Position numbers and translations under genes: made by a program
The notes under the pieces: generated by a model
Databases searched by the model: none
Seen by the model: only the letters and a program-made list of their open reading frames with translations
Told to the model about the DNA's origin: nothing
In this document: positions 48,839 through 58,148 of the stretch, piece after piece
Position numbering within the stretch: position 1 is the first letter of the stretch
Layout: every line of letters begins with the position of its first letter
Source of the DNA: Flavobacterium sp. Root420
Lineage (GTDB): Bacteria; Bacteroidota; Bacteroidia; Flavobacteriales; Flavobacteriaceae
Direction of reading: 5' to 3'
Assembly: GCF_001427905.1 (NCBI RefSeq)
Contig: NZ_LMEF01000031.1
Span: 124,001 to 188,000, forward strand
Length of the DNA stretch: 64,000 nucleotides

Positions 48839-51124
48839 ATGAAAATAAAGCATTTAATTTTTTTCGCAGTCGCGCAATTTTGTGTCTTTGCAAATGCGCA
48901 GGACAAAATCCTTGATCCGGCAGAATATGTAAATCCGTTAATGGGGACACAGTCTCTGCACAGTCTTTCAAACGGAAATACGTATCCGGCAATTTGCAGG
49001 CCTTGGGGAATGAATTTCTGGACACCGCAGACCGGTAAAATGGGAGATGGCTGGGTTTATATTTATACTGCTGAAAAAATTAGGGGTTTTAAGCAAACAC
49101 ATCAACCGTCGCCCTGGATGAACGATTACGGTCAGTTTTCGATTATGCCAGTAACGGGCAAATTGGCTTTCGCCGAAGCAGACAGAGCAAGCTGGTTCAG
49201 TCATAAAGCTGAGGTTTCAAAACCGTATTACTACAGCGTTTATTTGGCCGATTATGATGTTACCACAGAAATTACAGCTACTGAAAGAGCAGCATATTTT
49301 CAGATTACGTTTCCTGAAAATGAGCAATCATTTATTGTAATTGATGCTTTTGATAAAGGATCTTATATCAAAATTATTCCATCAGAAAATAAAATCATCG
49401 GCTATACCACGCGCAATAGTGGAGGTGTGCCAACCAATTTCAAAAACTATTTTGTATTGGTTTTTGATAAACCATTTGCCTCAAATTCGACTTGGAATGA
49501 GAAAGGTTTAGAAAAAGATAAATTAGAATTGCAAGACGATCACACCGGAGCAGTTGTTGGTTTCAAAACCAAAAAAGGAGAAATTATAAATGTAAAAGTG
49601 GCTTCGTCCTTTATTAGCCCTGAACAGGCTGAACTGAATTTAAAATCAGAATTAGGAAATGCTTCTTTTAATGAAACTGTTGCAGCTTCAAAAAAAGAAT
49701 GGAATAAAGTCCTGGATAAAATAGCGGTAGAGAGTGAAAATGCAGACCAATTAAAAACCTTTTATTCTTGCTTGTACCGTGCCACTTGTTTTCCTCAAAA
49801 GCAATACGAAATAAATGAAAAAGGAGAAACGGTCCACTATAGTCCGTACAACGGAAATGTTTTACCGGGATATATGTACGCCGGAACTGGTTTTTGGGAT
49901 ACTTTTCGCGCCCTTTATCCACTACTAAATTTGGTTTACCCTTCTGTGAATAAAGAAATGCAGGAAGGTTTAATCAATGATTATAAAGAAGGCGGATTTT
50001 TGCCGGAATGGTCAAGTCCTGGTTTTCGAAATGTAATGGTGGGGAATAATTCGGCTTCTGTGGTTTCAGATGCTTATATTAAAGGATTGCGAGGGTATGA
50101 CATTAACAAATTGTATGAAGCTTTGGTTCATGGAGCCAATAATGAAGGACCTTTGGACGCTGTAGGAAGAACAGGCGTTTCCTATTACAATACTTTAGGA
50201 TATGTTCCCTATGATGTAAAAATCAATGAAAATGCAGCCAGAACGCTTGAATATGCCTATGATGATTTTGCGATTTGGAAATTAGCGAAAGCTTTAAAAC
50301 GCCCTAAAAAAGAAATCAGTGTCTTTGAAAAACGAATGATGAATTATAAAAATCTTTATAATCCGGAAATAGGGCTAATGAGTGGTCGCAATAAAGACGG
50401 AAGTTTTCCTGCGAATTTTAATCCCTTTAAATGGGGAGATGCTTTTACCGAAGGAAATGCATGGCATTACAGCTGGAGCGTATTTCATGACGTTCAGGGA
50501 TTGATTGACTTAATGGGGGGACAGAAGAAATTCACAACAAAATTAGATGCCGTTTTTTCAACACCTCCGGTTTTTGATGACAGTTATTACGGATCTGTTA
50601 TTCACGAAATTCGTGAAATGCAGATTATGAATATGGGGCAATATGCACATGGAAATCAGCCCATTCAGCATATGATTTATCTCTATAATTATGCAGGAGA
50701 GCCCTGGAAAACACAATATTGGTCAAGAGAAGTGATGAACCGTTTGTACAAACCAACACCCGATGGTTATTGCGGAGATGAAGATAACGGACAAACTTCA
50801 GCCTGGTATATTTTCTCTGCAATGGGATTTTACCCGGTTTGCCCGGCAACAGATGAATATGTTTTGGGCGCGCCATTGTTTAAGAAATTAACCCTGAAAT
50901 TAGAAAATGGAAAACAGCTTGTTATAAATGCTCCAAAAAATTCTGAATCCAATAAATATGTTCAGGATTTAAAATGGGATAACGCAGCATACAGTAAAAA
51001 TTTCATCAACCATTTTGACATCTTAAAAGGCGGGGAATTAAATTTTGATATGACAAGCGAGCCAAATTTACAAAGAGGAACATCGGCAAGCACCTTTCCA
51101 TATTCTTATTCAACTTCAAAATAA
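48839..51124 (+). CDS. GH92 alpha-mannosidase-type enzyme (2)
   Basis: A 761-residue secreted enzyme, signal residues 1-20 (ANAQ). GH92 signatures: YVNPLMGTQSLHSLSNGNTY, ICRPWGMNFWTPQTGKMGD, GFKQTHQPSPWMNDYGQFS, GFWDTFRALYPLLNL and GDEDNGQTSAWYIFSAMGFYPV. Compared with the first enzyme it has a different substrate-side loop (QPSPWMNDYG instead of THLSGTGIGD), typical of the division of GH92 into linkage groups. It lies about 110 bp after the first GH92 gene and 4 bp before the GH125 gene. Linkage (1,2, 1,3 or 1,4) cannot be read from sequence. Confidence 0.92.
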   Translation: MKIKHLIFFAVAQFCVFANAQDKILDPAEYVNPLMGTQSLHSLSNGNTYPAICRPWGMNFWTPQTGKMGDGWVYIYTAEKIRGFKQTHQPSPWMNDYGQFSIMPVTGKLAFAEADRASWFSHKAEVSKPYYYSVYLADYDVTTEITATERAAYFQITFPENEQSFIVIDAFDKGSYIKIIPSENKIIGYTTRNSGGVPTNFKNYFVLVFDKPFASNSTWNEKGLEKDKLELQDDHTGAVVGFKTKKGEIINVKVASSFISPEQAELNLKSELGNASFNETVAASKKEWNKVLDKIAVESENADQLKTFYSCLYRATCFPQKQYEINEKGETVHYSPYNGNVLPGYMYAGTGFWDTFRALYPLLNLVYPSVNKEMQEGLINDYKEGGFLPEWSSPGFRNVMVGNNSASVVSDAYIKGLRGYDINKLYEALVHGANNEGPLDAVGRTGVSYYNTLGYVPYDVKINENAARTLEYAYDDFAIWKLAKALKRPKKEISVFEKRMMNYKNLYNPEIGLMSGRNKDGSFPANFNPFKWGDAFTEGNAWHYSWSVFHDVQGLIDLMGGQKKFTTKLDAVFSTPPVFDDSYYGSVIHEIREMQIMNMGQYAHGNQPIQHMIYLYNYAGEPWKTQYWSREVMNRLYKPTPDGYCGDEDNGQTSAWYIFSAMGFYPVCPATDEYVLGAPLFKKLTLKLENGKQLVINAPKNSESNKYVQDLKWDNAAYSKNFINHFDILKGGELNFDMTSEPNLQRGTSASTFPYSYSTSK

Positions 51125-51128
51125 TACT

Positions 51129-52589
51129 ATGCAATCACGTAGAAAATTTATAAAAAACACCGGAATTTTTTCAGCAGGATTATTGGCAATTCAAACCGAT
51201 GTTTTCGCAATGCAGTCGGATGTTTTCAATTTTGCTCTTAAAGATTTTATCAGTAAAAGACCTCCATTAGCGGAAAGAAAATTTACAAGTCCGGCGATAG
51301 AAGCCGCCATTGTCAGAATTAAAAAACAAATCGCCAATCCGGAATTGGCATGGCTTTTTGAAAACTGTTTTCCAAACACCCTGGACACTACAGTTGATTT
51401 TGAAATCATCGAAGGCAAACCAGATACCTATGTAATTACAGGAGATATTGACGCCATGTGGCTTCGTGATAGCACAGCTCAAATCTGGCCTTATATTCCG
51501 TTTGTAAAAGAAGATAAAAAACTGGCAGAATTGGTAAAAGGGGTAATCAATCGCCAGACCAAATGTATTTTGCTGGATCCTTATGCGAATGCTTTTTATA
51601 AAGATTTCACCAAAATAAGCGAGTGGAAAAATGACATGACCAAAATGCAGCCGGGTATTCACGAACGTAAATGGGAAATCGACAGTTTATGTTATCCAAT
51701 TCGATTGGCACATGGCTATTGGAAGGAAACGGGTGATTTAAGTTTATTTGGCAGTAAATGGAAAGAAGCGATGTTATTGGTATTGCAAACTTTCAAAGAA
51801 CAGCAGCGTTGGCATGATAAAGGGCCTTATACTTTTCAGCGTGAAACTGCCTGGGCAACAGATGGCGTACCTTTAGGCGGTTACGGATATCCTGTAAAAC
51901 CTTGCGGATTAATCGTTTCGACTTTCAGACCAAGTGATGATAGCACTTTGTTTGGCTATTTGATTCCCAGTAATATGTTTGCAATTGAGGTATTGGGTTA
52001 TTTAATCGAAATCTTCTCGTTGCCGGCTATGTTAGACAAAGATTTAGTGGCTAAAGCAAAAAAATTAAGGGAACAGGTTCAGAAAGGATTGGAAGAAAAC
52101 GCCATTATTGATCATCCAAAATTTGGTAAAATCATTGCTTTTGAGGTAAATGGATATGGTAGTTTCCATATGATGGACGATGCCAATGTTCCCTCTTTAT
52201 TGTCATTGCCTTATTTAGGAGCAATTAAGCCGGATAGCCCGCTTTATTTGAATACCCGAAAAGTAGTGCTTTCAGAAAATAATCCATTTTTCTATAAAGG
52301 AAAAGCCGGAGAGGGTATTGGTGGGCCGCATACAGGAGCGGATACGATTTGGCCAATGAGTATTGTTTTGAGAGCAATTACAAGTGTAGACGAAAAGGAG
52401 ATTAAAGCCTGTATTAGTAATTTGATCAAAACAAATGCAGATACTGGTTTTATGCACGAGTCATTTCAGAAAGATGATGTAACCAGATTTACCCGAAAAT
52501 GGTTTGCCTGGGCCAATACGCTTTTTGGAGAAATGATTGTGCATACGAGTATCAAATATCCTCAGATTTTAAAAGATAAGAATATCTAA
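51129..52589 (+). CDS. GH125 exo-alpha-1,6-mannosidase-type enzyme
   Basis: A 486-residue protein. The start MQSRRKFIKNTGIFSAGLLA is a twin-arginine-like signal (SRRKF). The GH125 (formerly DUF1237) domain shows ITGDIDAMWLRDSTAQIWPYI, HERKWEIDSLCYPIRLA, FRPSDDSTLFGYLIPSNMFA, GPHTGADTIWPMSIV and TGFMHESFQKDDVTRF. GH125 enzymes are inverting exo-alpha-1,6-mannosidases active on N-glycan or yeast mannan branches. Together with two GH92 enzymes it covers 1,2/1,3 and 1,6 linkages, so the operon can strip alpha-mannose from glycoproteins or mannan. Confidence 0.93.
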   Translation: MQSRRKFIKNTGIFSAGLLAIQTDVFAMQSDVFNFALKDFISKRPPLAERKFTSPAIEAAIVRIKKQIANPELAWLFENCFPNTLDTTVDFEIIEGKPDTYVITGDIDAMWLRDSTAQIWPYIPFVKEDKKLAELVKGVINRQTKCILLDPYANAFYKDFTKISEWKNDMTKMQPGIHERKWEIDSLCYPIRLAHGYWKETGDLSLFGSKWKEAMLLVLQTFKEQQRWHDKGPYTFQRETAWATDGVPLGGYGYPVKPCGLIVSTFRPSDDSTLFGYLIPSNMFAIEVLGYLIEIFSLPAMLDKDLVAKAKKLREQVQKGLEENAIIDHPKFGKIIAFEVNGYGSFHMMDDANVPSLLSLPYLGAIKPDSPLYLNTRKVVLSENNPFFYKGKAGEGIGGPHTGADTIWPMSIVLRAITSVDEKEIKACISNLIKTNADTGFMHESFQKDDVTRFTRKWFAWANTLFGEMIVHTSIKYPQILKDKNI

Positions 52590-52666
52590 AATTAAAAATT
52601 AAATACATCATCAGGAGATTAAGTAGTAGTTCTTAATTATCTAATGGTCCAATTCAAAAAAATAAG

Positions 52667-53566
52667 ATGAAAGAGTATGCCGTAGGAATAGACATTGGAG
52701 GAACACATATTACCGCAGCGATTATAGATATTGTAAGCATGAAACTAATTGATTTTTCATTGCATAAAGAATCTTTTGATTCTAATTTGCCAGTGAATCA
52801 GGTCATGTCTATTTGGGAAAAAGTAATTCGGATTTCAGTTGAAAATTCAAAAGTAAAAGAGATAAAAGGACTTGCGGTATGTATGCCCGGCCCGTTTGAT
52901 TATACGAACGGACTCTGCTGGATAAAGGATCAGTCAAAATATGAGCATTTTTATGGTCTAAATGTTCGTTATTTATTTCAGGGTTCGCTTAATCTTTCCA
53001 GTGAATTTCCAATCCTTTTTGAAAACGACGCCGTTTGTTTTGGAAAAGGAGAGGTTTTTAAAGATGCGACAAATCTTTCTAAAAAAGTAATGGCCGTGAC
53101 ACTTGGAACCGGACTTGGCGCCTGTTTTATTGATAAAGGCATTTCAATTGTTTTGGGAGAATTGGTTCCGGCAGATGGCGAAATCTATAATATTCCTTTT
53201 AAAGAGAGCATTGCTGAAGATTATGTTTCAGCAAGAGGTCTTTTGTCGGCTTATAAAAGTATAACTGGAAAAAATCTTCATAATGGATTAGAGCTTTTTA
53301 ATCTGGCTGTTGCCGAAGATCAAGTTGCCATAAAAGTATTTGAAGAAATGGGAGAAAATTTGGCAGAAGTTACCATTCCATGGTTGAAAAAATTTGAAGC
53401 CGATAGCTTTATAATTGGCGGTAAAATTGCCAACGCAAGCAGGTTTTTCCTGGAGAGTTTCAATAAAAAAATCAAGGAATCTGGTCTTGAAATTACAGTT
53501 TCGGTTTCTACAGATAATGAAGTTGCGGCTTTATTAGGCGCTGCAAGTATGCTTTATACAGCCTGA
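52667..53566 (+). CDS. ROK family sugar kinase
   Basis: A 299-residue cytoplasmic kinase. ATP motif GIDIGGTHITAAIIDI at the N-terminus, MPGPFDYTNGLCW, ENDAVCFGKGE (the ENDANAAALGE-like region with catalytic Asp), VTLGTGLGACFI and the C-terminal FIIGGKIANASRF. The His/Cys zinc site (CxCGxxGC) of classic ROK proteins is absent, as in other Bacteroidota sugar kinases. It follows GH125 by 77 bp and probably phosphorylates the mannose released. It is also the only sugar kinase in the window, so a second role in MurNAc or GlcNAc phosphorylation cannot be excluded. Confidence 0.85.
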   Translation: MKEYAVGIDIGGTHITAAIIDIVSMKLIDFSLHKESFDSNLPVNQVMSIWEKVIRISVENSKVKEIKGLAVCMPGPFDYTNGLCWIKDQSKYEHFYGLNVRYLFQGSLNLSSEFPILFENDAVCFGKGEVFKDATNLSKKVMAVTLGTGLGACFIDKGISIVLGELVPADGEIYNIPFKESIAEDYVSARGLLSAYKSITGKNLHNGLELFNLAVAEDQVAIKVFEEMGENLAEVTIPWLKKFEADSFIIGGKIANASRFFLESFNKKIKESGLEITVSVSTDNEVAALLGAASMLYTA

Positions 53567-53581
53567 TTTTCTTTAAAAATA

Positions 53582-54021
53582 TATGTCGAGCAAGCCATTG
53601 GCATAGTCAAAGCAGCAGAATCTTTTGATCTGTCTCTAGTTATTTCTTATACTGTAGAGACAGCTAGTAAATTGCCAACAGGAATGAGTTTGAAAGACGC
53701 ATTCGAAAAAGTAGACAAAAGTGTTACCATTGCCATTATATTTTATGATCAATTGTGCACATCCAACTCATTTTATGAAGGAGCTAAAAGAAAATGAAAA
53801 CCAAAAATGGGTAAAACGAATAAAAGGTATTAGGGCAAATGCTTCTTGTAAAAGTCATGCAGAACGATGAGGCCACAGAATTAGATCGAGGAATTCCAAA
53901 GCAATTAGGTAGAGAATATAAAAATTTGAAAGATTCTTTTTCTCATTTAAATGTTTTTGGTGCTTGTTGTGGCACCGGTGAGTAGCATATTGCGGAAATT
54001 ATGGATCAAATAATAAGATAA
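53582..54021 (+). pseudogene. Homocysteine S-methyltransferase remnant (C-terminal half)
   Basis: No intact frame exists, but three linked frames read as the C-terminal half of a homocysteine S-methyltransferase (MmuM/BHMT family): AIGIVKAAESFDLSLVISYT and VETASKLPTG (53591-53680); then, after a +1 shift near 53745, MINCAHPTHFMKELKEN and IKGIRANASCKSHAE; then, after a second shift near 53870, EATELDRGIPKQLGREY, LNVFGACCGTGE, an in-frame TAG, and HIAEIMDQIIR. The zinc-binding Cys of NCAHP and the CC of GACCGT are still present. About half the normal length is left and the N-terminal half is absent, so the gene is dead. The remnant begins 15 bp past the ROK kinase stop. Confidence 0.8.
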
Positions 54022-54049
54022 AAAAAAGCTCCAGATTTCTCTGAAGCTT
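54020..54049 (-). terminator. Terminator hairpin of the repeated AAAGCTCCAGA family
   Basis: AAGCTCCAGA (54026-54035) and TCTGAAGCTT (54040-54049), with an A-run that reads as T8 on the minus strand. It probably ends the 54176 gene. The flank ATTTTATAGATAACTTGAA (54076-54094) recurs with two changes at 59717-59735. Confidence 0.7.
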
Positions 54050-54175
54050 CTCTTGTCCTCAAACAATTTAGGGCTATTTTATAGATAACTTGAAGAAGTT
54101 AGTACAGAATCTTTAGTTGTAAGGCTCTGTAAGCAAAATTCAAATTTTCATTGTAAGAATGGTAAAAGCTATGCT

Positions 54176-55270
54176 TTAAAAATTAGTATTAACTTTTTTA
54201 GAACGATCTGCAATGTGCGAAATAAGCCAGATGGTTTGTCCATCTTTTACAAAGTATATTTTTTTGGTCTCTAAATTTGGAATGCTTTCCAGGCAGCTTA
54301 CCAGTATGTTGTTTGCAGAAATAAGGTATTTCTGGTCATAGGTGCTCAAAACTCTGGCTGCTTCGGTATTAGTTTTAGAAAGGCTGGTAAACTTGGTGAA
54401 ATTATTTTTCAGAATTGCATCGTAGTTAAGAACGTCTTCCATATTTAAAGAAACATAATGCTCTTTAATGTTTTCATTATAATACAGGGTTGCAAATGCC
54501 CAGACAGCTCCGCCTGATAAATAGATTTTATCTTTTTTCAATAAAAGAGGATTTTTGTCAAGCAAATCTTTGACCTTCTTACGCAGAACCGAGTTAAAGT
54601 CAAAAGATTTTTCCTGATACACTGACATATCATTGGCTTGATTTTGATTGGCAACTGTTTTTTGTACAGCATCGGTAAGTGTCATTGTGCCAAAATCCAG
54701 TTCCAAAGGGATGAACTCTAATTTATCGTCTTCAAGTTCATCGATGTATCCTCCCTTGGTAGTTTGAGCCCCGATATCGAGCAGAAAAGCGTTAGGGTAA
54801 TCTACCGGTGGAATAGCACCCTTAACCAGCGTTTTAGGTTCTTCATTAACATTCAGGATGTCAAGATTTTTCTTGGTTAAAGAAGTGATTTTGTTTTTTA
54901 AAACATCAATGTTACGAGCAGATGCGAAAACTGGTGCGGCTACTATAAATATGTTTCCTTCAAGAAGCTTAAAATCTGTTTTTATTTTCTTCAATTGATT
55001 AACAACTGTAATACTGGCTTTATCAATATCTTCCTGAGTAAGTTCGCCGTTAGCAGTAATATGGTCGGCAAAACTAAATCTCTCAGTTGCGAAGTACAAA
55101 ATATCATAATCAGCTTTTCTGATATTATTTACATCCAGAACGGAAACTTTTATAGCTCTGCGCCCGATTTCAATTCCGGCATAAAGATTTTTTTGAGCAA
55201 ATGAATTAATGGAAAAAAATAAATTTAAAAGAATAAAAAATAAAATTTGGGATTTGTTTTTTTGAAGCAT
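54176..55270 (-). CDS. Secreted Ppx/GppA-like (ASKHA fold) protein
   Basis: A 364-residue protein with signal residues 1-25 (NSFAQ end). The mature part resembles the exopolyphosphatase/guanosine pentaphosphatase fold: KNLYAGIEIGRRAIKVSVLDV (phosphate-1-like), TANGELTQEDIDKA and FLLDIGAQTTKGGYID (phosphate-2-like DIGxxxT), then LELDFGTMTLTDAV and IYLSGGAVWAFATLY. It is exported, whereas classic Ppx/GppA work in the cytoplasm, so nucleotide or polyphosphate use in the periplasm is unclear. Predicted relation to the neighbouring Hsp70 gene (also ASKHA) may be coincidental. Same direction as the Hsp70-GrpE pair but 380 bp away. Confidence 0.65.
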   Translation of the reverse strand: MLQKNKSQILFFILLNLFFSINSFAQKNLYAGIEIGRRAIKVSVLDVNNIRKADYDILYFATERFSFADHITANGELTQEDIDKASITVVNQLKKIKTDFKLLEGNIFIVAAPVFASARNIDVLKNKITSLTKKNLDILNVNEEPKTLVKGAIPPVDYPNAFLLDIGAQTTKGGYIDELEDDKLEFIPLELDFGTMTLTDAVQKTVANQNQANDMSVYQEKSFDFNSVLRKKVKDLLDKNPLLLKKDKIYLSGGAVWAFATLYYNENIKEHYVSLNMEDVLNYDAILKNNFTKFTSLSKTNTEAARVLSTYDQKYLISANNILVSCLESIPNLETKKIYFVKDGQTIWLISHIADRSKKVNTNF

Positions 55271-55649
55271 TGGATTTTAATTGTAGTTATGGTATTATTT
55301 ATTTTTGAATAAAGACTTTAGGGTAATAGTGGTATTTGTGTGAAAGTCATAATTTTGAATTAAAAATAACAGGTTTCAATACAGGATTGCAAATTTATAA
55401 AAACATTTACTAACATAAACGCAGTTATTAAGAAAACATGTTATTTTATTATTAATATAATATTTCACAGTTAACACTATATGATGTTTGTTGTTTGTAA
55501 CGTATTGAAAAAGAGGACAAGTAGAGATGATTTTGGGGAAAAGGGACTTGTAATATTCTTTTGTAAGTAGATAAAACAAAGTTTATTGCATAAAAAAAGC
55601 TCCTGATTTCTCTGAAGCTTTGTTCTAAATGCCGAAATATCCCGACAAG
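55271..55649. other. 379-bp intergenic region with a terminator hairpin
   Basis: AT-rich upstream region of the Ppx-like gene. Apart from the terminator at 55592-55621, I see no supported gene or strong motif. Confidence 0.5.
55592..55621 (-). terminator. Terminator hairpin of the repeated family after the Hsp70-like gene
   Basis: On the minus strand AAAGCTTCAGA, loop, TCAGGAGCTTTTTTT, with two imperfect pairs. 28 bp past the Hsp70-like stop codon; the T-run reads downstream on the minus strand. Confidence 0.7.
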
Positions 55650-58136
55650 CTATTTTATTCCAAGATTACCGTCAAATGTATTAAAGTCATCTCTTCTTTT
55701 GGGTTTGACAATCAATAAATTATGCAGTTGATGACAGATTGATTTTAATTCAATTAAGTTGGAATTGTCGATCGCTTTTTCTCCTAATTCTATTAATTTG
55801 CCATGTTTGGATTTGTCTTTGAAGGCGCTTGCATCTTCAAATCGAAAATAATAAAAATAATCGATGTAGCTTTCGTCTTGATTTTGATAGATGTTTTCTA
55901 ATAGATTTTCCAGTTCCTTATTTTTTTTGCGAATCAAATATTTATTGTTAGACTGTAAAACTTCCTTTTCGTTTTTTATGATCTTTTCATATTCTTCTTT
56001 TTGGCGAGGAGTACCTTTTTCGATATAAAAAGAAAGGCTGTCTTTTATGTTATTGTATTCTTCAAGCTCAGATAATATGTGTTTGTGTCGGATAAGATCA
56101 TCAAATTCCTGAATGTAGATTTTTTTCAATTCATCAATTTGATATTTTTTATCTGTAACAGCATCATTTTTATTTTCCAATGCCTCGTTATAAAGAACGG
56201 TTAACGATTCCTGAGATCTTTTTAATTTGGCTAAATATTCATAGTTTTCATTGTGTTCTTCACCTCTTATTTCTTCTAAAATCGTATCTAAAGCATTCTT
56301 AATTTCCAATGATAATTTTTCAATCGAAATTTTTCTCTGATGTGGATTAAAGACTTCGCTTATTTCTAAATCGAGAGCACCTATATAAACATCGATACTC
56401 AAATCCCGGGATTCTGAAACTTTAAAATTAAGCTCAATATCCATTCCTTTTAACAGATCCTGTTCAAAATCACTTCCGCATATTTCAATATAACCAATAG
56501 AGAGATTGCTCCCCACCATACTTCCGGCATTGCCTTCAACTACATTTATAATAAGTTTTTGGTCAGAGTTTCTTAATATATTTTTAGAGCAGGTTTTGTA
56601 AATTGTTTTCTTCAGGGGCAGAATATCATTTTTCTTAAAGATAATTTCCATATGGCTTTTTCCCGTTTCTTCGTCTAGTTCCAAACAAATGTCGTTCGGA
56701 ATTGGCTGCCCCAGAATGCTGTATAATCCATTAGTAATTTGAATATTCGCATTACTAAATACTTGTTTTTGCTGATTATCGAATAAAAAAAGCGTGAATT
56801 GATTGGTCGTTTTTTCTAATAAAGGAACAAACTCGGCTATTTTTTTATTTGCTTTCAAAAGGCCAGTGTCAAAACCACCATCTGCCCGGATAATTCTGTA
56901 ATAACCCTCAAAGGATTGTTCCAACAGCACCACAATTAATTCTTCAGAATCTTTAGAATGGGGTTCATAGATGGTTTCAACCTGAATACTATTTTCTTCA
57001 GATACAGGCTCATTTGCAATCTCTACATCAATTAATTCTGAAGGTTTTGAACCGGCATAATAGGCCGCTCCAATCATTACTGCAGTTGTGGGATCTAAAT
57101 TGGTTTCTACTTCAATTTGAGTTCGCTCCTGCAATTGTTGGCGTATGTAAGGGATATAAGTAGTGCCGCCAACAAGTATAATACGCTCTATATCGGAGAA
57201 GTCTAAGTGATTTTCTTTAATTAATTTTTCGACCAAATGAAAGGATTCTTCAAATTTAGGCTGAACGATTAATTCGAATTCTTTTCGACTGATATCTATG
57301 TCTAATGAGATTGAAAGTTCCTCAAAATCGATTTCAATGCTTGAGGTTTCTTTTATCGAAAGTTCTTTTTTGGCTTCCTCTGCTTTGTAAAGAAGTTCAA
57401 AAAAGAGTTTGTTATATATAGTGTTTTCTTTAGAAATTAGTTTTGACCAAAGATTATTTTGCTGAGTTTCCTTTTCGATTTTCGGACATATTATTTTTTC
57501 AACAAATAATGTATCTAAATCGACACCTCCCAGAAAATTATTACCCTTATGATCAAATACCTTGAGATCTCGCTCATTAATGTTTACTAATGCGATGTCA
57601 AATGTTCCTCCTCCAAAATCATATACAAGCCATTTTTTATCCGATGTAATTTCTATGTTTAAGGAATTCGAATAGGCCAAACAAGCAGCTATTGGTTCCT
57701 GAAGTAAAACTATTTCTTCAAAACCTGCCTGATAACCTGCTTTTTTGGTTGCATTAGACTGGATCGTGTCGAAAGAAGCCGGAATCGTAATAACAGCAGA
57801 TTTTAAATTTTCGCCTTGAGCGAAATTAATTAATTCGTTCAAAACCATTGAAGAAAGTTCAATCGGACTGCAATTTTTATCCAGATCTTTGATGAAATAA
57901 ACTTCGTCAGATCCCATTTTTCGTTTAAAAGAGGAAAATACATTCTCGGCATTTGTTGCGCTGTGCTCTCTTGCTTTTTCGCCTATTTGAATGCGCCCTT
58001 TTCGAAATGAAACTACAGACGGAATAGTATCTTTGAACCCAACAGGATTTTTATAAATACTGATTTTTCCATTTTCATACTTCGCAATTCCTGAATTCGT
58101 TGTTCCTAAATCAATCCCAATATTGATATTCTTCAT
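55650..58136 (-). CDS. Divergent Hsp70-like chaperone with long C-terminal coiled coil
   Basis: An 828-residue protein. The Hsp70 nucleotide-binding domain (about 1-370) is complete: NIGIDLGTTNSGIAKYENG, VLLQEPIAACLAY (LQEPIAA), WLVYDFGGGTFDIALVNI and IILVGGTTYIPYIRQQL. A nonstandard insert (about 380-470) precedes a degenerate substrate-binding beta domain (NDILPLKKTIYKTCSKNILR, INVVEGNAGSMVGSNL), and the DVLLLD linker is absent. Residues about 620-800 are long charged helices (coiled coil). Canonical DnaK is about 640 residues, so this is a specialised paralogue. It is encoded 12 bp downstream of a GrpE-like small protein and looks like an Hsp70 with a dedicated partner. Client unknown. Confidence 0.85.
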   Translation of the reverse strand: MKNINIGIDLGTTNSGIAKYENGKISIYKNPVGFKDTIPSVVSFRKGRIQIGEKAREHSATNAENVFSSFKRKMGSDEVYFIKDLDKNCSPIELSSMVLNELINFAQGENLKSAVITIPASFDTIQSNATKKAGYQAGFEEIVLLQEPIAACLAYSNSLNIEITSDKKWLVYDFGGGTFDIALVNINERDLKVFDHKGNNFLGGVDLDTLFVEKIICPKIEKETQQNNLWSKLISKENTIYNKLFFELLYKAEEAKKELSIKETSSIEIDFEELSISLDIDISRKEFELIVQPKFEESFHLVEKLIKENHLDFSDIERIILVGGTTYIPYIRQQLQERTQIEVETNLDPTTAVMIGAAYYAGSKPSELIDVEIANEPVSEENSIQVETIYEPHSKDSEELIVVLLEQSFEGYYRIIRADGGFDTGLLKANKKIAEFVPLLEKTTNQFTLFLFDNQQKQVFSNANIQITNGLYSILGQPIPNDICLELDEETGKSHMEIIFKKNDILPLKKTIYKTCSKNILRNSDQKLIINVVEGNAGSMVGSNLSIGYIEICGSDFEQDLLKGMDIELNFKVSESRDLSIDVYIGALDLEISEVFNPHQRKISIEKLSLEIKNALDTILEEIRGEEHNENYEYLAKLKRSQESLTVLYNEALENKNDAVTDKKYQIDELKKIYIQEFDDLIRHKHILSELEEYNNIKDSLSFYIEKGTPRQKEEYEKIIKNEKEVLQSNNKYLIRKKNKELENLLENIYQNQDESYIDYFYYFRFEDASAFKDKSKHGKLIELGEKAIDNSNLIELKSICHQLHNLLIVKPKRRDDFNTFDGNLGIK

Positions 58137-58148
58137 ATAATGACTCTA

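Noticed and set aside
51267..51662. 131-residue minus-strand open frame inside GH125
   Set aside because: Antisense to the conserved GH125 core with no start context or family pattern.
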